Assembly: GCA_900110595.1 (NCBI GenBank)
Contig: FOEZ01000001.1
Span: 248,001 to 312,000 of the forward strand
Direction: 5' to 3'
DNA length: 64,000 bases
Source: Arthrobacter sp. OV608
GTDB lineage: Bacteria; Actinomycetota; Actinomycetes; Actinomycetales; Micrococcaceae
Below, one piece after another: positions 1 to 8,688 of the stretch (position 1 is its first letter; every line of letters begins with the position of its first letter). The notes beneath the pieces are model-generated. The model did no database searches and was not told where the DNA came from. It worked only from the letters and a program-made list of their open reading frames with translations. The translations under genes and the position numbers were made by a program.

Positions 1-1036
1 GGACGGCCGCACGGCTGACTCGCCGCTGATTACGGCCTACCGGGGCGGCAAGCCGTCCAGGCGCCCCGTCTGGTTCATGCGGCAGGCAGGGCGCTCCCTT
101 CCGGAATACCTGAAGGTCCGCGAAGGCATCGCCATGCTGGACTCCTGCCTCCGCCCGGAACTGGCGTCGGAAATCACGCTCCAGCCGGTCCGCCGCCATG
201 ACGTCGATGCCGGCATCTTCTTCTCCGACATCGTTATTCCGCTCAAGCTGGCCGGCGTTGGCGTGGACATCGTTCCGGGTGTGGGACCGGTCCTGGACAA
301 GCCGGTGCGGACAGCGGCGGACGTTGCCGCCCTGCCCCAGCTGACCTGGGAGGCACTGGAACCCATCCGGGAAGCTGTGCGTCTCACGGTGGCCGAACTC
401 GGCAAGACACCACTGATCGGCTTCGCCGGGGCACCGTTCACGCTGGCGGCCTACATGGTGGAAGGCAAGCCCTCCCGGGACCACCTTGGCCCCCGGACCA
501 TGATGCATGCTGACCCCGAAGCCTGGAGCGCGCTGGCCAACTGGGCGGCTGACGCATCCGGCATGTTCCTCCGGGCCCAGCTCGAGGCGGGCGCCTCCGC
601 CGGTCAGCTCTTCGACTCCTGGGCGGGCTCCCTGGGCCTGGCCGACTACACCAAGTACGTAGCCCCTGCATCCGCACGTGCCCTCGACCATGTGCGGCAC
701 CTTGGCGCGCCGCTGATCCACTTCGGCACCGGAACCTCCGAGCTCCTGGTGGCCATGCGCGATGTGGGCGTGGACGTGGTGGGGGTCGACTACCGCCTCC
801 CCCTGGATGAGGCCAACCGGCGGCTGGGCGGGTCCGTACCCCTGCAGGGAAACATCGACCCCGCCCTGTTGTCCGCCCCGTGGGAGATCCTCGAGGCCCA
901 CGTGAGAGCTGTCATCAAGGCCGGCTCAGGGGCGCCGGGCCACGTCCTGAACCTTGGTCACGGCGTCCCTCCGGAAACCGACCCTGCCGTCCTGACCCGG
1001 GTTGTAGAGCTCATCCACTCCATCTCCCCGGAGTAA
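1..1036 (+). CDS. hemE: Uroporphyrinogen decarboxylase, 5' end cut by window
   Basis: Decarboxylates the four acetate side chains of uroporphyrinogen III to give coproporphyrinogen III in the cytosol. The reading frame is open from base 2 and runs 344 codons to a TAA at 1034-1036; the true start lies outside the window. The family signature WFMRQAGRSLPEY is encoded around bases 68-110, which places the missing N-terminus at only a few residues. The Asp of the IFFSDIVIPL segment is the expected substrate-pyrrole ligand, and the C-terminal NLGHGV..ET segment is also typical. It is the first visible gene of a same-strand haem cluster, with cgoX starting 3 bp after its stop, so the two are very probably co-transcribed. 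Certain in family; only the start is missing. Confidence 0.97.
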   Translation, partial: DGRTADSPLITAYRGGKPSRRPVWFMRQAGRSLPEYLKVREGIAMLDSCLRPELASEITLQPVRRHDVDAGIFFSDIVIPLKLAGVGVDIVPGVGPVLDKPVRTAADVAALPQLTWEALEPIREAVRLTVAELGKTPLIGFAGAPFTLAAYMVEGKPSRDHLGPRTMMHADPEAWSALANWAADASGMFLRAQLEAGASAGQLFDSWAGSLGLADYTKYVAPASARALDHVRHLGAPLIHFGTGTSELLVAMRDVGVDVVGVDYRLPLDEANRRLGGSVPLQGNIDPALLSAPWEILEAHVRAVIKAGSGAPGHVLNLGHGVPPETDPAVLTRVVELIHSISPE

Positions 1037-1039
1037 ATC

Positions 1040-2461
1040 GTGGACGCCAACTCCGCCGGGACCGCGGACGCCCTGGTGCTGGGCGGGGGGATCTCGGGGC
1101 TGCTGTCCGCCCGGGAACTCGCCGCTGCCGGGCACCGGGTAACGGTTCTTGAAGCGGGCCGGGAGTGGGGTGGTTGCGTGGGCAGCCATATAGTGGCCGG
1201 CCTCACCCTGGACAGCGGGGCCGAATCCTTCGCCACCCGCTCCGACGCCGTCGCCGCCCTGGCCGGCGAACTCGGCCTTTCCAGCCGGATTGTCCAGCCC
1301 CGGCCCGGCGGCGCCTGGGTGCAGCTGCCGGATGGTCCCCGTGAACTTCCCAAAACAGGGGTCCTGGGCATCCCCGCCAACCCGTGGGATCCGGAAGTGC
1401 GCCGCAGCCTGGGACTGCTTGGTTCCCTGCGGGCGTCGCTGGACCGGATCCTTCCCGCCTCCGCAGGCGCGGCCGCGGAGGTTGTGAGCGTAGCCGCGCT
1501 GGTGAAGGCAAGGATGGGCGGGCGTGTCCTGGAACGACTCGTGGCGCCGGTAGTGGGAGGCGTCCACTCAGCCGATCCCGCCCTGCTCGACGTCGACATG
1601 GTGGCACCGGGACTCCGGGACGGACTCCGCAAGCACGGCTCGCTGGCCGCCGCCGTCGCCGCCCAACGGCGCAACAGTGCCGGACCCGCCAAGGCAGGTT
1701 CCGCCGTCGCCGGCCTGGAAGGCGGCATGCACACCTTGGTCACCGCGCTGGTCGGCGATCTCCGAGCCCGGGACGTCACGCTCCTGACCGGCACACGTGC
1801 TGTGTCCGTAGCCAGGACATCGGAAGGCTGGCGCGTGGAGGCCGCCGGAAAGACGTACGACGCCGGCCTGCTGGCAGTTGCCGTCGATGGTCCGGCCGCC
1901 GTCGGCCTGCTGGAGCCAGCAGTTCCCGCCATCGCGGGCAAGAAGCCGGGCTCGGGGCCAGACGTGCAGCTTGTCACGCTGGTACTGGACAAGCCTGACC
2001 TGGACAGCCGCCCGCGGGGTACCGGCATCCTCGTTGCGCCGCAGACCCCTGGCGTCCGGGCCAAGGCCCTGACGCACGCGACCGGCAAATGGGACTGGCT
2101 CGCGGAGGCTGCGGGACCCGGACGGCATGTCCTTCGGCTCTCCTATGGGCGCGTCGAGGGGACGGGGAACCAGGGCGCCGGCCTTGATACCGATGACGAG
2201 CTCCTGGCCGCATCGCTGATGGACGCTTCGGCGCTGCTGGGCGTTGGGATCAGCCGGCAGGACGTTGTGGACTGGGACGTTGTCCGGTGGCCCGGCTCCC
2301 TGCCGTTTGCCGCCGTCGGACACCGTGCGCGGGTGAACGCGATCCGGAAAGCCTGCACCGCAGCCGGCCGCCTGGCCCTGGTGGGTGGCTGGGTAGCGGG
2401 CAACGGACTCGCCGCAGTGGTGTCCGACACAAAAGACCAGATCCGGAAGCTCACTGCCTGA
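1040..2461 (+). CDS. cgoX: Coproporphyrinogen III oxidase (HemY-type FAD enzyme)
   Basis: Oxidises coproporphyrinogen III to coproporphyrin III in the actinobacterial/Firmicute haem route; older annotations call it protoporphyrinogen oxidase HemY/HemG. The 473-residue product begins with a dinucleotide-binding fold (VLGGGISGLLSARELA, about residues 13-28) followed by the VLEAG strand end, and closes with the FAD-contacting segment GGWVAGNGLAAVVSD near the C-terminus, as in amine-oxidase-type flavoproteins. It starts with GTG at 1040, 3 bp after the hemE stop, which indicates translational coupling. The co-occurrence with chdC and cpfC and the absence of a visible HemN or HemF support coproporphyrinogen as the substrate. 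Function is inferred from family and context. Confidence 0.93.
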   Translation: MDANSAGTADALVLGGGISGLLSARELAAAGHRVTVLEAGREWGGCVGSHIVAGLTLDSGAESFATRSDAVAALAGELGLSSRIVQPRPGGAWVQLPDGPRELPKTGVLGIPANPWDPEVRRSLGLLGSLRASLDRILPASAGAAAEVVSVAALVKARMGGRVLERLVAPVVGGVHSADPALLDVDMVAPGLRDGLRKHGSLAAAVAAQRRNSAGPAKAGSAVAGLEGGMHTLVTALVGDLRARDVTLLTGTRAVSVARTSEGWRVEAAGKTYDAGLLAVAVDGPAAVGLLEPAVPAIAGKKPGSGPDVQLVTLVLDKPDLDSRPRGTGILVAPQTPGVRAKALTHATGKWDWLAEAAGPGRHVLRLSYGRVEGTGNQGAGLDTDDELLAASLMDASALLGVGISRQDVVDWDVVRWPGSLPFAAVGHRARVNAIRKACTAAGRLALVGGWVAGNGLAAVVSDTKDQIRKLTA

Positions 2462-2573
2462 ACGTTGTTACTGGTCAGCCCGGCGAGTCCCTTTCACGGA
2501 CCTCCCGGTGGCCGCCGTGCCGGGCTTTCGCCGGCTTTCATTTCCCCTCGCGGCATCGTTAGGGTCGATGACT

Positions 2574-3581
2574 ATGGTTCAACACAAGTCCGAGCTTTCA
2601 ATGTCCCGGACTGGTATCCATGGGGGAATCCGGCGCGGCGCTGCAGCCGCTGCAATCGGAGCGGTACTGGTTCTGTCCACAGGCGTCCCGGCGTCCCAAG
2701 CCACGGAAGGAACAGGCGATCCCGGTGACCCTGCGGCTCCGGCCGTGGACACCGCATCCCTGCCTCTGGTGGTCCCGCTGACGGCGCAGTCTGCCGAGGC
2801 GCGAGGGGACGCAGCCGGGCGGAACCGCGACAAGAGCCGCAGCGCTCTTGGTCACGACACCCCTGATGCACCTCCGGCGGCCACTGCCTCCGCTTCGGTC
2901 TCGGCCGTTCCCTCGGCGCTCCTTCCGGCCATCACCGCCACACTGTCGCCCAATCTGAGGTCGGCGCCGGCTACTACCACTAAGCCCTCACCCGTCCCGA
3001 CGGCGGACGCTTCAACGTCCAGCACTCCGACCGCCACCAGGCCTGCCACGTCCGCTCCTTCGGGCTCCGCCGCGCCGCAGGGACCTTCTGCGTCTCCCGC
3101 TTCCCCGGCCCAGACCTCCGCCCCGGCATCTTCCGCCGCCGGAACCACGGCACCAGGGACGCCGGCTGCTGCCACCCCGTCAGCGGCTGCCCCTGCCTTG
3201 CCGGCCGCCGGCGGGCAAGCTTCGGATGCACAGGAAACGCCGGCGGCTTCGGCGGGTGCCACGGCAGAGCAGCGCAGCCCGGCCGGATCGGGCCAGGCAG
3301 ACCTTCCGGGGGCCTCCAACGGTCAGTCCGGAACCGAAGCACCCGCAGGAACTGCCTCCAGCGCGGCAACAGCCGCGCAGGCGCCGCTCTATGCAGTGCC
3401 GCAGCCCGATTCGAAGTGGACGCCGTCCTATGCTGGAGCCACCCAGGCCAGCAGCGTGCGGAGCAACGCAGAGCTGAATACTCAGGCCGAGCCCAAGAGT
3501 GCACTGGTTTGGCTCGGCTCGGGACTGGTGGGAGTGGCCGGGGCTGCGGGGCTGGTCTTTTTCCGCCTGCGGAATCCGTAG
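2574..3581 (+). CDS. Secreted Ala/Ser/Pro/Thr-rich protein with C-terminal membrane anchor
   Basis: I do not recognise a family. From ATG 2574 the product is about 335 residues: a short basic N-terminus, a hydrophobic Ala-rich signal segment (AAAAAIGAVLVLSTGVPASQA, abbreviated here as residues about 19-38), then about 260 residues dominated by Ala, Ser, Pro and Thr with no cysteine, and finally a hydrophobic helix and a short basic tail (FFRLRNP). This is the layout of a wall-spanning stalk tethered to the membrane; no LPXTG sorting motif is present. The start was chosen because AGGG at 2561-2564 is 9 bases upstream; ATG 2568 and ATG 2601 are alternatives. It sits between cgoX and chdC on the same strand, with gaps of about 110 bp on both sides, so it may be its own unit. 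A haem-related role is unproven. Confidence 0.72.
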   Translation: MVQHKSELSMSRTGIHGGIRRGAAAAAIGAVLVLSTGVPASQATEGTGDPGDPAAPAVDTASLPLVVPLTAQSAEARGDAAGRNRDKSRSALGHDTPDAPPAATASASVSAVPSALLPAITATLSPNLRSAPATTTKPSPVPTADASTSSTPTATRPATSAPSGSAAPQGPSASPASPAQTSAPASSAAGTTAPGTPAAATPSAAAPALPAAGGQASDAQETPAASAGATAEQRSPAGSGQADLPGASNGQSGTEAPAGTASSAATAAQAPLYAVPQPDSKWTPSYAGATQASSVRSNAELNTQAEPKSALVWLGSGLVGVAGAAGLVFFRLRNP

Positions 3582-3631
3582 GACCGGCCCTCGGCCCGGA
3601 GGGAAACGGGCGGGCATGTGACTTTAAGCAC

Positions 3632-3648
3632 TTCTACGCTGTGTAGAA
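3632..3648. promoter_or_regulatory. Perfect palindrome in the chdC promoter region
   Basis: TTCTAC at 3632-3637 and GTAGAA at 3643-3648 form a perfect 6-bp inverted repeat with a 5-bp spacer, 47 bp upstream of the chdC start. The size and spacing suit a dimeric repressor. A TAGAAC sequence at 3644-3649 could be the -10 element, so the site may overlap the core promoter. The binding protein is unknown. Confidence 0.45.
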
Positions 3649-3694
3649 CTCGCTGGTTTCGACTTGGCGGGTACGAAGGGGCAAACTTGTAACC

Positions 3695-4396
3695 ATGAGC
3701 CACACTTCTGCCGAATCTGTCACTAAAACCGAAGAATCAGCCGAGCAGTTCTTCACCCTCTGGACGGTCTTCAAGCGCTCCGAAACCCTGATCCGCAGCG
3801 CTGACGCTGCCGCCGACTTCGAAGTGCTGCTGGAACGGCTGGCCCAGGGCGGCGTGACACACCGCGGCAGCTACGACGTATCCGCAATGCGTGCAGACGC
3901 GGACGTGATGGTCTGGCTCCACGGTCCCAAGCCCGAAGCCCTTCAGCAGGCCATCCGGGACATCCGCCGCAGCACGCTCTTCGCCGGAACCGAGATCGTA
4001 TGGTCCGCCATGGGCGTGCACCGCGAAGCCGAGTTTGCCAAGAACCACACACCGGCGTACTCCCGGGGCGTTGCGCCGGCCGAATGGCTCTGCGTCTACC
4101 CGTTCGTCCGGTCCTACGAGTGGTACATCCTGCCCGAGGCCGAGCGCGGCAAGATGCTCCGCGACCACGGGCTGCTGGGCCGCGACTTCCCGCAGGTCAT
4201 CTCCAACACCGTTTCCTCCTTCGCCCTGGGCGACTGGGAGTGGATCCTGGGGCTGGAGGCGCCCGACCTGGTGGACCTGGTGGACCTGATGCGCCACCTG
4301 CGCGCCACCGAGGCACGCAACCATGTCCGCGAGGAAATCCCGTTCTACACCGGCCGCCGCATTTCCGCCGCCGAGGTCGCCGAGGTGCTGGCATGA
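3695..4396 (+). CDS. chdC: Coproheme decarboxylase (HemQ/chlorite dismutase family)
   Basis: Converts coproheme to haem b by two oxidative decarboxylations driven by H2O2, the last step of the coproporphyrin-dependent pathway. The 233-residue length is typical. The segment YPFVRSYEWY holds the catalytic tyrosine at Y135; H118 (KNHTPAY) is at the position of the distal base and H158 (RDHGLLGRDF) at that of the proximal haem ligand. These three numbers coincide with those I recall for the Corynebacterium diphtheriae enzyme. The ATG at 3695 follows a GGGGCAAAC stretch. The stop overlaps the cpfC start as ATGA, so the decarboxylase and the ferrochelatase are translationally coupled. A palindrome lies about 50 bp upstream. 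Very confident. Confidence 0.97.
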   Translation: MSHTSAESVTKTEESAEQFFTLWTVFKRSETLIRSADAAADFEVLLERLAQGGVTHRGSYDVSAMRADADVMVWLHGPKPEALQQAIRDIRRSTLFAGTEIVWSAMGVHREAEFAKNHTPAYSRGVAPAEWLCVYPFVRSYEWYILPEAERGKMLRDHGLLGRDFPQVISNTVSSFALGDWEWILGLEAPDLVDLVDLMRHLRATEARNHVREEIPFYTGRRISAAEVAEVLA

Positions 4397-5685
4397 GCCC
4401 GCTCGAGGCGCGTGAACCGGCCGAAGTTACGGCCGTGAACCCCGTCACCGAGGCAGGACGGATGGCGCCGAAGAACTACGACGCCGTCCTGCTGGCCTCC
4501 TTCGGCGGGCCCGAGGGCCAGGAGGACGTCATCCCGTTCCTCCGCAACGTCACCCGCGGCCGCGGCATCCCGGACGAGCGGCTCGAGGAAGTGTCACACC
4601 ACTACCGCGCCAATGGCGGCATCAGCCCCATCAACCAGCAGAACCGTGAACTGAAGGCGGCCCTCGAGGCAGAATTGTCCGCCCGGGCAATCGACCTTCC
4701 CGTGCTGTGGGGCAACCGCAACTGGGCACCGTACATCCCGCAGACCCTCCAGGATGCGTACGACGCCGGGCACCGCCGCCTGCTGATGGTCACCACGAGT
4801 GCCTACTCCTGTTACTCCAGCTGCCGCCAATACCGCGAGGACATCGGCATGGCATTGACCGAAACCGGCCTGGACGGCAGGCTCGAGGTGGACAAGGTGC
4901 GCCAGTACTTCGACCACCCCGGCTTCGTGGAACCCTTCATCGAAGGCACCGCCGCCGGCCTGGCCTCCGTCCGCGAGCAGCTCGCCGCCGCCGGCACCCC
5001 GGACGCGCCGGTCCAGATCCTGTTTGCCACCCACTCCATCCCCACCCGGGACGCCGAGGCTGCAGGCCGGTCAGAGGGCGAACCGCGCGAATTCGACGAG
5101 GGTTCGGCCTACGTGGCCCAACATCTGGCCACCGGTGCCGCAGTAATGCAGCGTGTCGAAGCGGAATCCGGCCTCACTGCGCCGTGGTCCCTGGTGTACC
5201 AGTCCCGTTCCGGCGCCCCGCACGTGCCCTGGCTGGAGCCGGACATCAACGACGCCATCGAGGAATTGGCCGGGCAGGGCGTGAAGGGCATTGTTATTGT
5301 GCCGCTCGGGTTTGTCAGCGACCACATGGAAGTCGTCTGGGACCTGGATACCGAAGCCCTGGAAACCTGCGCCAACCTTGGCCTTGCCGCCACCCGCGTG
5401 CCCACACCCGGCACACACCGCAAGTTCGTCAACGGCCTCGTGGACCTGATTTCAGAGCGGACGGTGGCCAACAACATCAGTGAACGTCCTGCCGTCACGT
5501 CCCTCGGGCCCTGGTACGACGTCTGCCGGCCAGGCTGCTGCGCAAACTTCCGCGGCGAAAAGCCAACCATCGCCGGTGCGGACACCACCGTGGGGACGGG
5601 CCACGATCCGTACCCGGGTGAAGCCGCAGCCGGCCAGGCAGGCGCCGCCGCTTCCAATACTGCCGGGGGAGCGCCGCAGCAGTGA
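4393..5685 (+). CDS. cpfC: Coproporphyrin III ferrochelatase
   Basis: Inserts Fe2+ into coproporphyrin III. The true start is the ATG at 4393 overlapping the chdC stop (ATGA); the frame stays open much further upstream, but that part overlaps chdC and has no homologous look. The 430-residue product has the usual VLLASFGGPEG start, an ISPINQQN segment and the FATHSIPTRD motif with the active-site histidine. A C-terminal extension of about 50 residues carries C378, C382 and C383 (CRPGCC), and internal cysteines C140 and C144 occur in YSCYSSC. Actinobacterial ferrochelatases such as the mycobacterial one bind a [2Fe-2S] cluster with one internal and three C-terminal cysteines, so a cluster is likely here, although the C-terminal spacing differs. 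The stop overlaps hemC. Confidence 0.96.
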   Translation: MSPLEAREPAEVTAVNPVTEAGRMAPKNYDAVLLASFGGPEGQEDVIPFLRNVTRGRGIPDERLEEVSHHYRANGGISPINQQNRELKAALEAELSARAIDLPVLWGNRNWAPYIPQTLQDAYDAGHRRLLMVTTSAYSCYSSCRQYREDIGMALTETGLDGRLEVDKVRQYFDHPGFVEPFIEGTAAGLASVREQLAAAGTPDAPVQILFATHSIPTRDAEAAGRSEGEPREFDEGSAYVAQHLATGAAVMQRVEAESGLTAPWSLVYQSRSGAPHVPWLEPDINDAIEELAGQGVKGIVIVPLGFVSDHMEVVWDLDTEALETCANLGLAATRVPTPGTHRKFVNGLVDLISERTVANNISERPAVTSLGPWYDVCRPGCCANFRGEKPTIAGADTTVGTGHDPYPGEAAAGQAGAAASNTAGGAPQQ

Positions 5686-6680
5686 CGGTCCGCATTGGAA
5701 CCCGCGCCAGCAAACTTGCACTCACCCAGACGCAGCAGACGGCGGACCAGCTGGCCGCCGTCGGAGGCTTCCCGGTGGAGCTCGTCCACATCAGGACCGA
5801 CGGCGATGTCCTCACCGGTTCCCTGTCGCAGATGGGCGGCACCGGCGTTTTCGTCGCCGCCCTGCGCGACGCGCTGCTGCGCAGCGAGTGCGATGTGGCG
5901 ATCCACTCACTCAAGGACCTGCCCACCGGCGCCGCCGTGGGGCTCAGCCTGGCGGCCACCCCGAAGCGGGTGGACGTCCGCGATGTCCTGTGCGCCCGTG
6001 ACGGGCTCAAGCTTGCCGATCTCCCGTCCGGAGCGACGGTAGGGACGGGTTCACCCCGCCGGGCCGCCCAGCTCCGCGCCGCCCGCCCGGACCTGGACAT
6101 CAAGGACATCCGCGGCAACGTGGACACCCGCCTGGGCAGGGTCCCCGGGCTGCCGGGCAACGCCACTTCCGAGGTGGTTCCGGGAAAGTCCTGCGATCTC
6201 GATGCTGTAGTACTGGCCGCAGCCGGACTGGAACGCATCGGCCGGCTGGACGCCGTCAGCGAATTCCTCGAACCAGACGTCATGCTGCCCGCCGCCGGCC
6301 AGGGATCGCTTGCCATCGAGTGCCGCACCGCCGACGCCCCGCCCCGGCCGGGCTCTGCAGAAGGCTCCAAGGAAGTCCTGGCCCAGGCACTGGCCGCCTT
6401 GGATGATCCGGACACCCGGCTGGCTGTCACTGCCGAACGCGCACTGCTGGCCCGCCTCGAGGCAGGGTGCGCGGCACCTGTGGGCGCGTACGCCTACCGC
6501 AAGGGCAGCATGCTCCACCTCGAAGCCGTAGTGTGCGCCGTGGACGGCACTGCTTCGGTCAGGGACAAGCGGGCGACCGACGGCCTGACGGAAGTGGGCG
6601 CCACCTTGTTGGGCATCGAACTCGCCGAGGTCCTCCTGGCCGGCGGTGCCGCCGATATCGCAGACCTGCAGGCTTCCTGA
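5682..6680 (+). CDS. hemC: Hydroxymethylbilane synthase (porphobilinogen deaminase)
   Basis: Polymerises four porphobilinogens into hydroxymethylbilane. The 332-residue product opens with VRIGTRASKLALTQTQ, has the arginine-rich cofactor region TGSPRRAAQLRAARP, and carries the cysteine that binds the dipyrromethane cofactor at C263 (LEAGCAAPVGA). The GTG start at 5682 overlaps the cpfC stop by 4 bp (GTGA). A loop of roughly ten extra residues, PGLPGNATSEVVPG, lies just after the NVDTRLGR motif and is longer than I expect for the family, but the frame is intact. It is part of the haem operon and followed by hemD after 60 bp. Confidence 0.96.
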   Translation: MTVRIGTRASKLALTQTQQTADQLAAVGGFPVELVHIRTDGDVLTGSLSQMGGTGVFVAALRDALLRSECDVAIHSLKDLPTGAAVGLSLAATPKRVDVRDVLCARDGLKLADLPSGATVGTGSPRRAAQLRAARPDLDIKDIRGNVDTRLGRVPGLPGNATSEVVPGKSCDLDAVVLAAAGLERIGRLDAVSEFLEPDVMLPAAGQGSLAIECRTADAPPRPGSAEGSKEVLAQALAALDDPDTRLAVTAERALLARLEAGCAAPVGAYAYRKGSMLHLEAVVCAVDGTASVRDKRATDGLTEVGATLLGIELAEVLLAGGAADIADLQAS

Positions 6681-6740
6681 GCCCGCCATGCGACTGCTTT
6701 TCCGCCCCGTCAGGAATCCCCTTCCAGAGGAGGCATGAGT

Positions 6741-7628
6741 ATGCCCGCAAGCGCATCAGGCAGTGGTTCCGGTCCCGGCACGCCAGCTGGCAAGCCGCTT
6801 GATGGGGTGCGGGTCCTGATCACCCGCAGCCCGGAACGTTCGCTGCCTCTTGTGGCGGCCCTTCAGGAGGCCGGCGCGCAGGCGGTGCTGCTGCCGCTGA
6901 TCGACTTCGAACGCGCCGCGGACCAGCATTCACTGGACGTGGCCTGCGATGCACTGGGCGCCGGTGCCTTCGACTGGCTGGTGGTCACCAGCGCCACCAC
7001 AGTCCATGTCCTCCTGGCCAAGGCGGCCGAACGAGGCCTCAGCCTGCGGCAGTGGATTCCTGCCGGCACCCGGATCGCAGCCGTGGGGCCGGCGTCCCGG
7101 AACCTCCTGGAAAGTGCCGGCCTGCCGGTGGAACTGACGCCCAGGGACGAACAATCTGCGGCGGGGCTCCTTGAAGTATGGCCGGCCGGTGCCGGGAAGG
7201 TCCTGCTGCCCCAGGCGGACATCGCACCGGCCCGGCTCGCCGAAGGGCTGACGGCGGCAGGCTGCCTCGTCACGGCGGTTACCGCCTACCGGACTGTTGA
7301 TTACCCGGCGGCAGCGGAGCGGAGGCTCGCCATCCCGGCGGAGGACGGGGGACCCGGCCAGGTGCCGCCGTCGTACTCCCTGCTGGCGCCGGAAGCAGCG
7401 GCCGCTGAAATCGAAGCCGGACAAATTCACGCCGTGGTGGCCGCCTCGCCCAGCGCGGTGCGGCGGATCCATGGGCTCTCGCCGCTGCACGGCTGCCGGC
7501 TGGTGGCCATTGGACGGTCGACGGCGGAACAGGCCGCCGCGCTTGGCCTTCCCGTGGCGGCCATCGCCGCAGAGCCCACGCCGCAGGGGCTGGTAGCCGC
7601 CGTCGAGACGGCGCTCGCCCCGGGATGA
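6741..7628 (+). CDS. hemD: Uroporphyrinogen-III synthase
   Basis: Cyclises hydroxymethylbilane with inversion of ring D. The 295-residue product shows the two-lobed HemD pattern: VLITRSPERS at the start, LVVTSATTVHVLL near residue 80, then AVGPASRNLLESAG and LLPQADIAPARLAEGL, with VVAASPSAVRRI and AIGRSTAEQAAALG in the C-terminal lobe. HemD is weakly conserved in sequence, so the call rests on these motifs and on its place between hemC and hemB. The AGAGGAGG at 6726-6733 lies 7 bases before ATG 6741 but only 1 base before ATG 6735, hence the choice of the downstream start. Confidence 0.93.
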   Translation: MPASASGSGSGPGTPAGKPLDGVRVLITRSPERSLPLVAALQEAGAQAVLLPLIDFERAADQHSLDVACDALGAGAFDWLVVTSATTVHVLLAKAAERGLSLRQWIPAGTRIAAVGPASRNLLESAGLPVELTPRDEQSAAGLLEVWPAGAGKVLLPQADIAPARLAEGLTAAGCLVTAVTAYRTVDYPAAAERRLAIPAEDGGPGQVPPSYSLLAPEAAAAEIEAGQIHAVVAASPSAVRRIHGLSPLHGCRLVAIGRSTAEQAAALGLPVAAIAAEPTPQGLVAAVETALAPG

Positions 7629-7707
7629 CGGCGGGGTGAGCCGCAGGTTGCGGACATCCGCCAGCGGGTACAAACACTTTCCACAGACAACGTGAAGGAC
7701 GTCGAAC

Positions 7708-8688
7708 ATGACATTTCCGAGCCAACGCCCCCGCCGCCTGCGCACTACTCCCGCCATGCGCCGGCTGACCGCTGAAACACGGCTGGCGCCGGCCGAGCTG
7801 ATCCTTCCCGCGTTCATCCGTGAAGGCCTGGCTGAGCCCAACCCGATCACGTCCATGCCGGGCGTTGTGCAGCACACCACTGACACGCTGAAACGGGCCG
7901 CGGCGGAAGCCGTTGAGCTGGGCCTGGGCGGAATCATGCTGTTCGGCATCCCCGAAACCCGGGACGCGGAGGGGACCGCCTCCCTGGATCCTGAGGGGGT
8001 CCTGAACAAGGCCATCCGGGATGTCCGGGCGGAGGTCGGCGATGACCTGGTGATCATGAGCGACGTGTGCCTGGACGAGTTCACGGACCACGGGCACTGC
8101 GGGGTGCTGGACGCCGACGGCTACGTGGACAACGACCGTACCGTTGAAATTTACGCCCGGATGGCAGTGGCCCAGGCCGACGCCGGCGCCCACATGCTGG
8201 GCCCCTCCGGAATGATGGACGGCCAGGTGGCCGCCATCCGGTCAGCGCTGGACCAGGCCGGGCACACCAACACCTCGGTTGTTGCCTACGCCGCCAAGTA
8301 CGCCTCGGCCTTCTACGGTCCGTTCCGGGAAGCTGTGGACTCGCAGCTCAAGGGTGACCGGCGGACCTATCAGATGGACGCCGGCAACCGGACCGAAGCC
8401 CTCCGGGAGGTGGAACTGGACCTCGCCGAGGGAGCGGACGTGGTGATGGTGAAGCCGGCCATGAGCTACCTGGACATCGTTGCCGACGTGGCCGCCATGA
8501 GCCCGGTCCCCGTGGCCGCCTACCAGATCTCGGGGGAGTACGCCATGATCGAAGCCGCCGCTGCCAACGGCTGGATCGACCGCCGCGCGGCCATCACCGA
8601 ATCGGTGCTGGGCATCCGCCGCGCCGGGGCCCACATGGTCCTGACCTACTGGGCCGCTGAGCTCGCTGGCTGGCTGAAGGAGTCCTGA
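7708..8688 (+). CDS. hemB: 5-aminolevulinate dehydratase (porphobilinogen synthase)
   Basis: Condenses two 5-aminolevulinates to porphobilinogen. The 326-residue product has both Schiff-base lysines, K197 ([11 protein letters not shown]) and K249 ([11 protein letters not shown]). The metal site reads [14 protein letters not shown], with C121, D123 and C131: two of the three zinc cysteines of the classical site are kept and the middle one is Asp, a hybrid between the Zn-type and Mg-type signatures. GAAGGA about 10 bases upstream supports ATG 7708. The 79-bp gap after hemD holds nothing that I recognise. The TGA shares its last base with the ATG of the following flavin-enzyme gene. Confidence 0.97.
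   Translation: MTFPSQRPRRLRTTPAMRRLTAETRLAPAELILPAFIREGLAEPNPITSMPGVVQHTTDTLKRAAAEAVELGLGGIMLFGIPETRDAEGTASLDPEGVLNKAIRDVRAEVGDDLVIMSDVCLDEFTDHGHCGVLDADGYVDNDRTVEIYARMAVAQADAGAHMLGPSGMMDGQVAAIRSALDQAGHTNTSVVAYAAKYASAFYGPFREAVDSQLKGDRRTYQMDAGNRTEALREVELDLAEGADVVMVKPAMSYLDIVADVAAMSPVPVAAYQISGEYAMIEAAAANGWIDRRAAITESVLGIRRAGAHMVLTYWAAELAGWLKES

Noticed and set aside
3482..3581. Sortase-anchored (LPXTG) surface protein
   Set aside because: The C-terminal helix and basic tail are present, but there is no LPXTG or close variant before the helix.
4000..4392. In-frame upstream extension of cpfC
   Set aside because: Overlaps chdC in another frame, is Arg/Pro-rich, and the ATGA overlap at 4393 gives a natural start.
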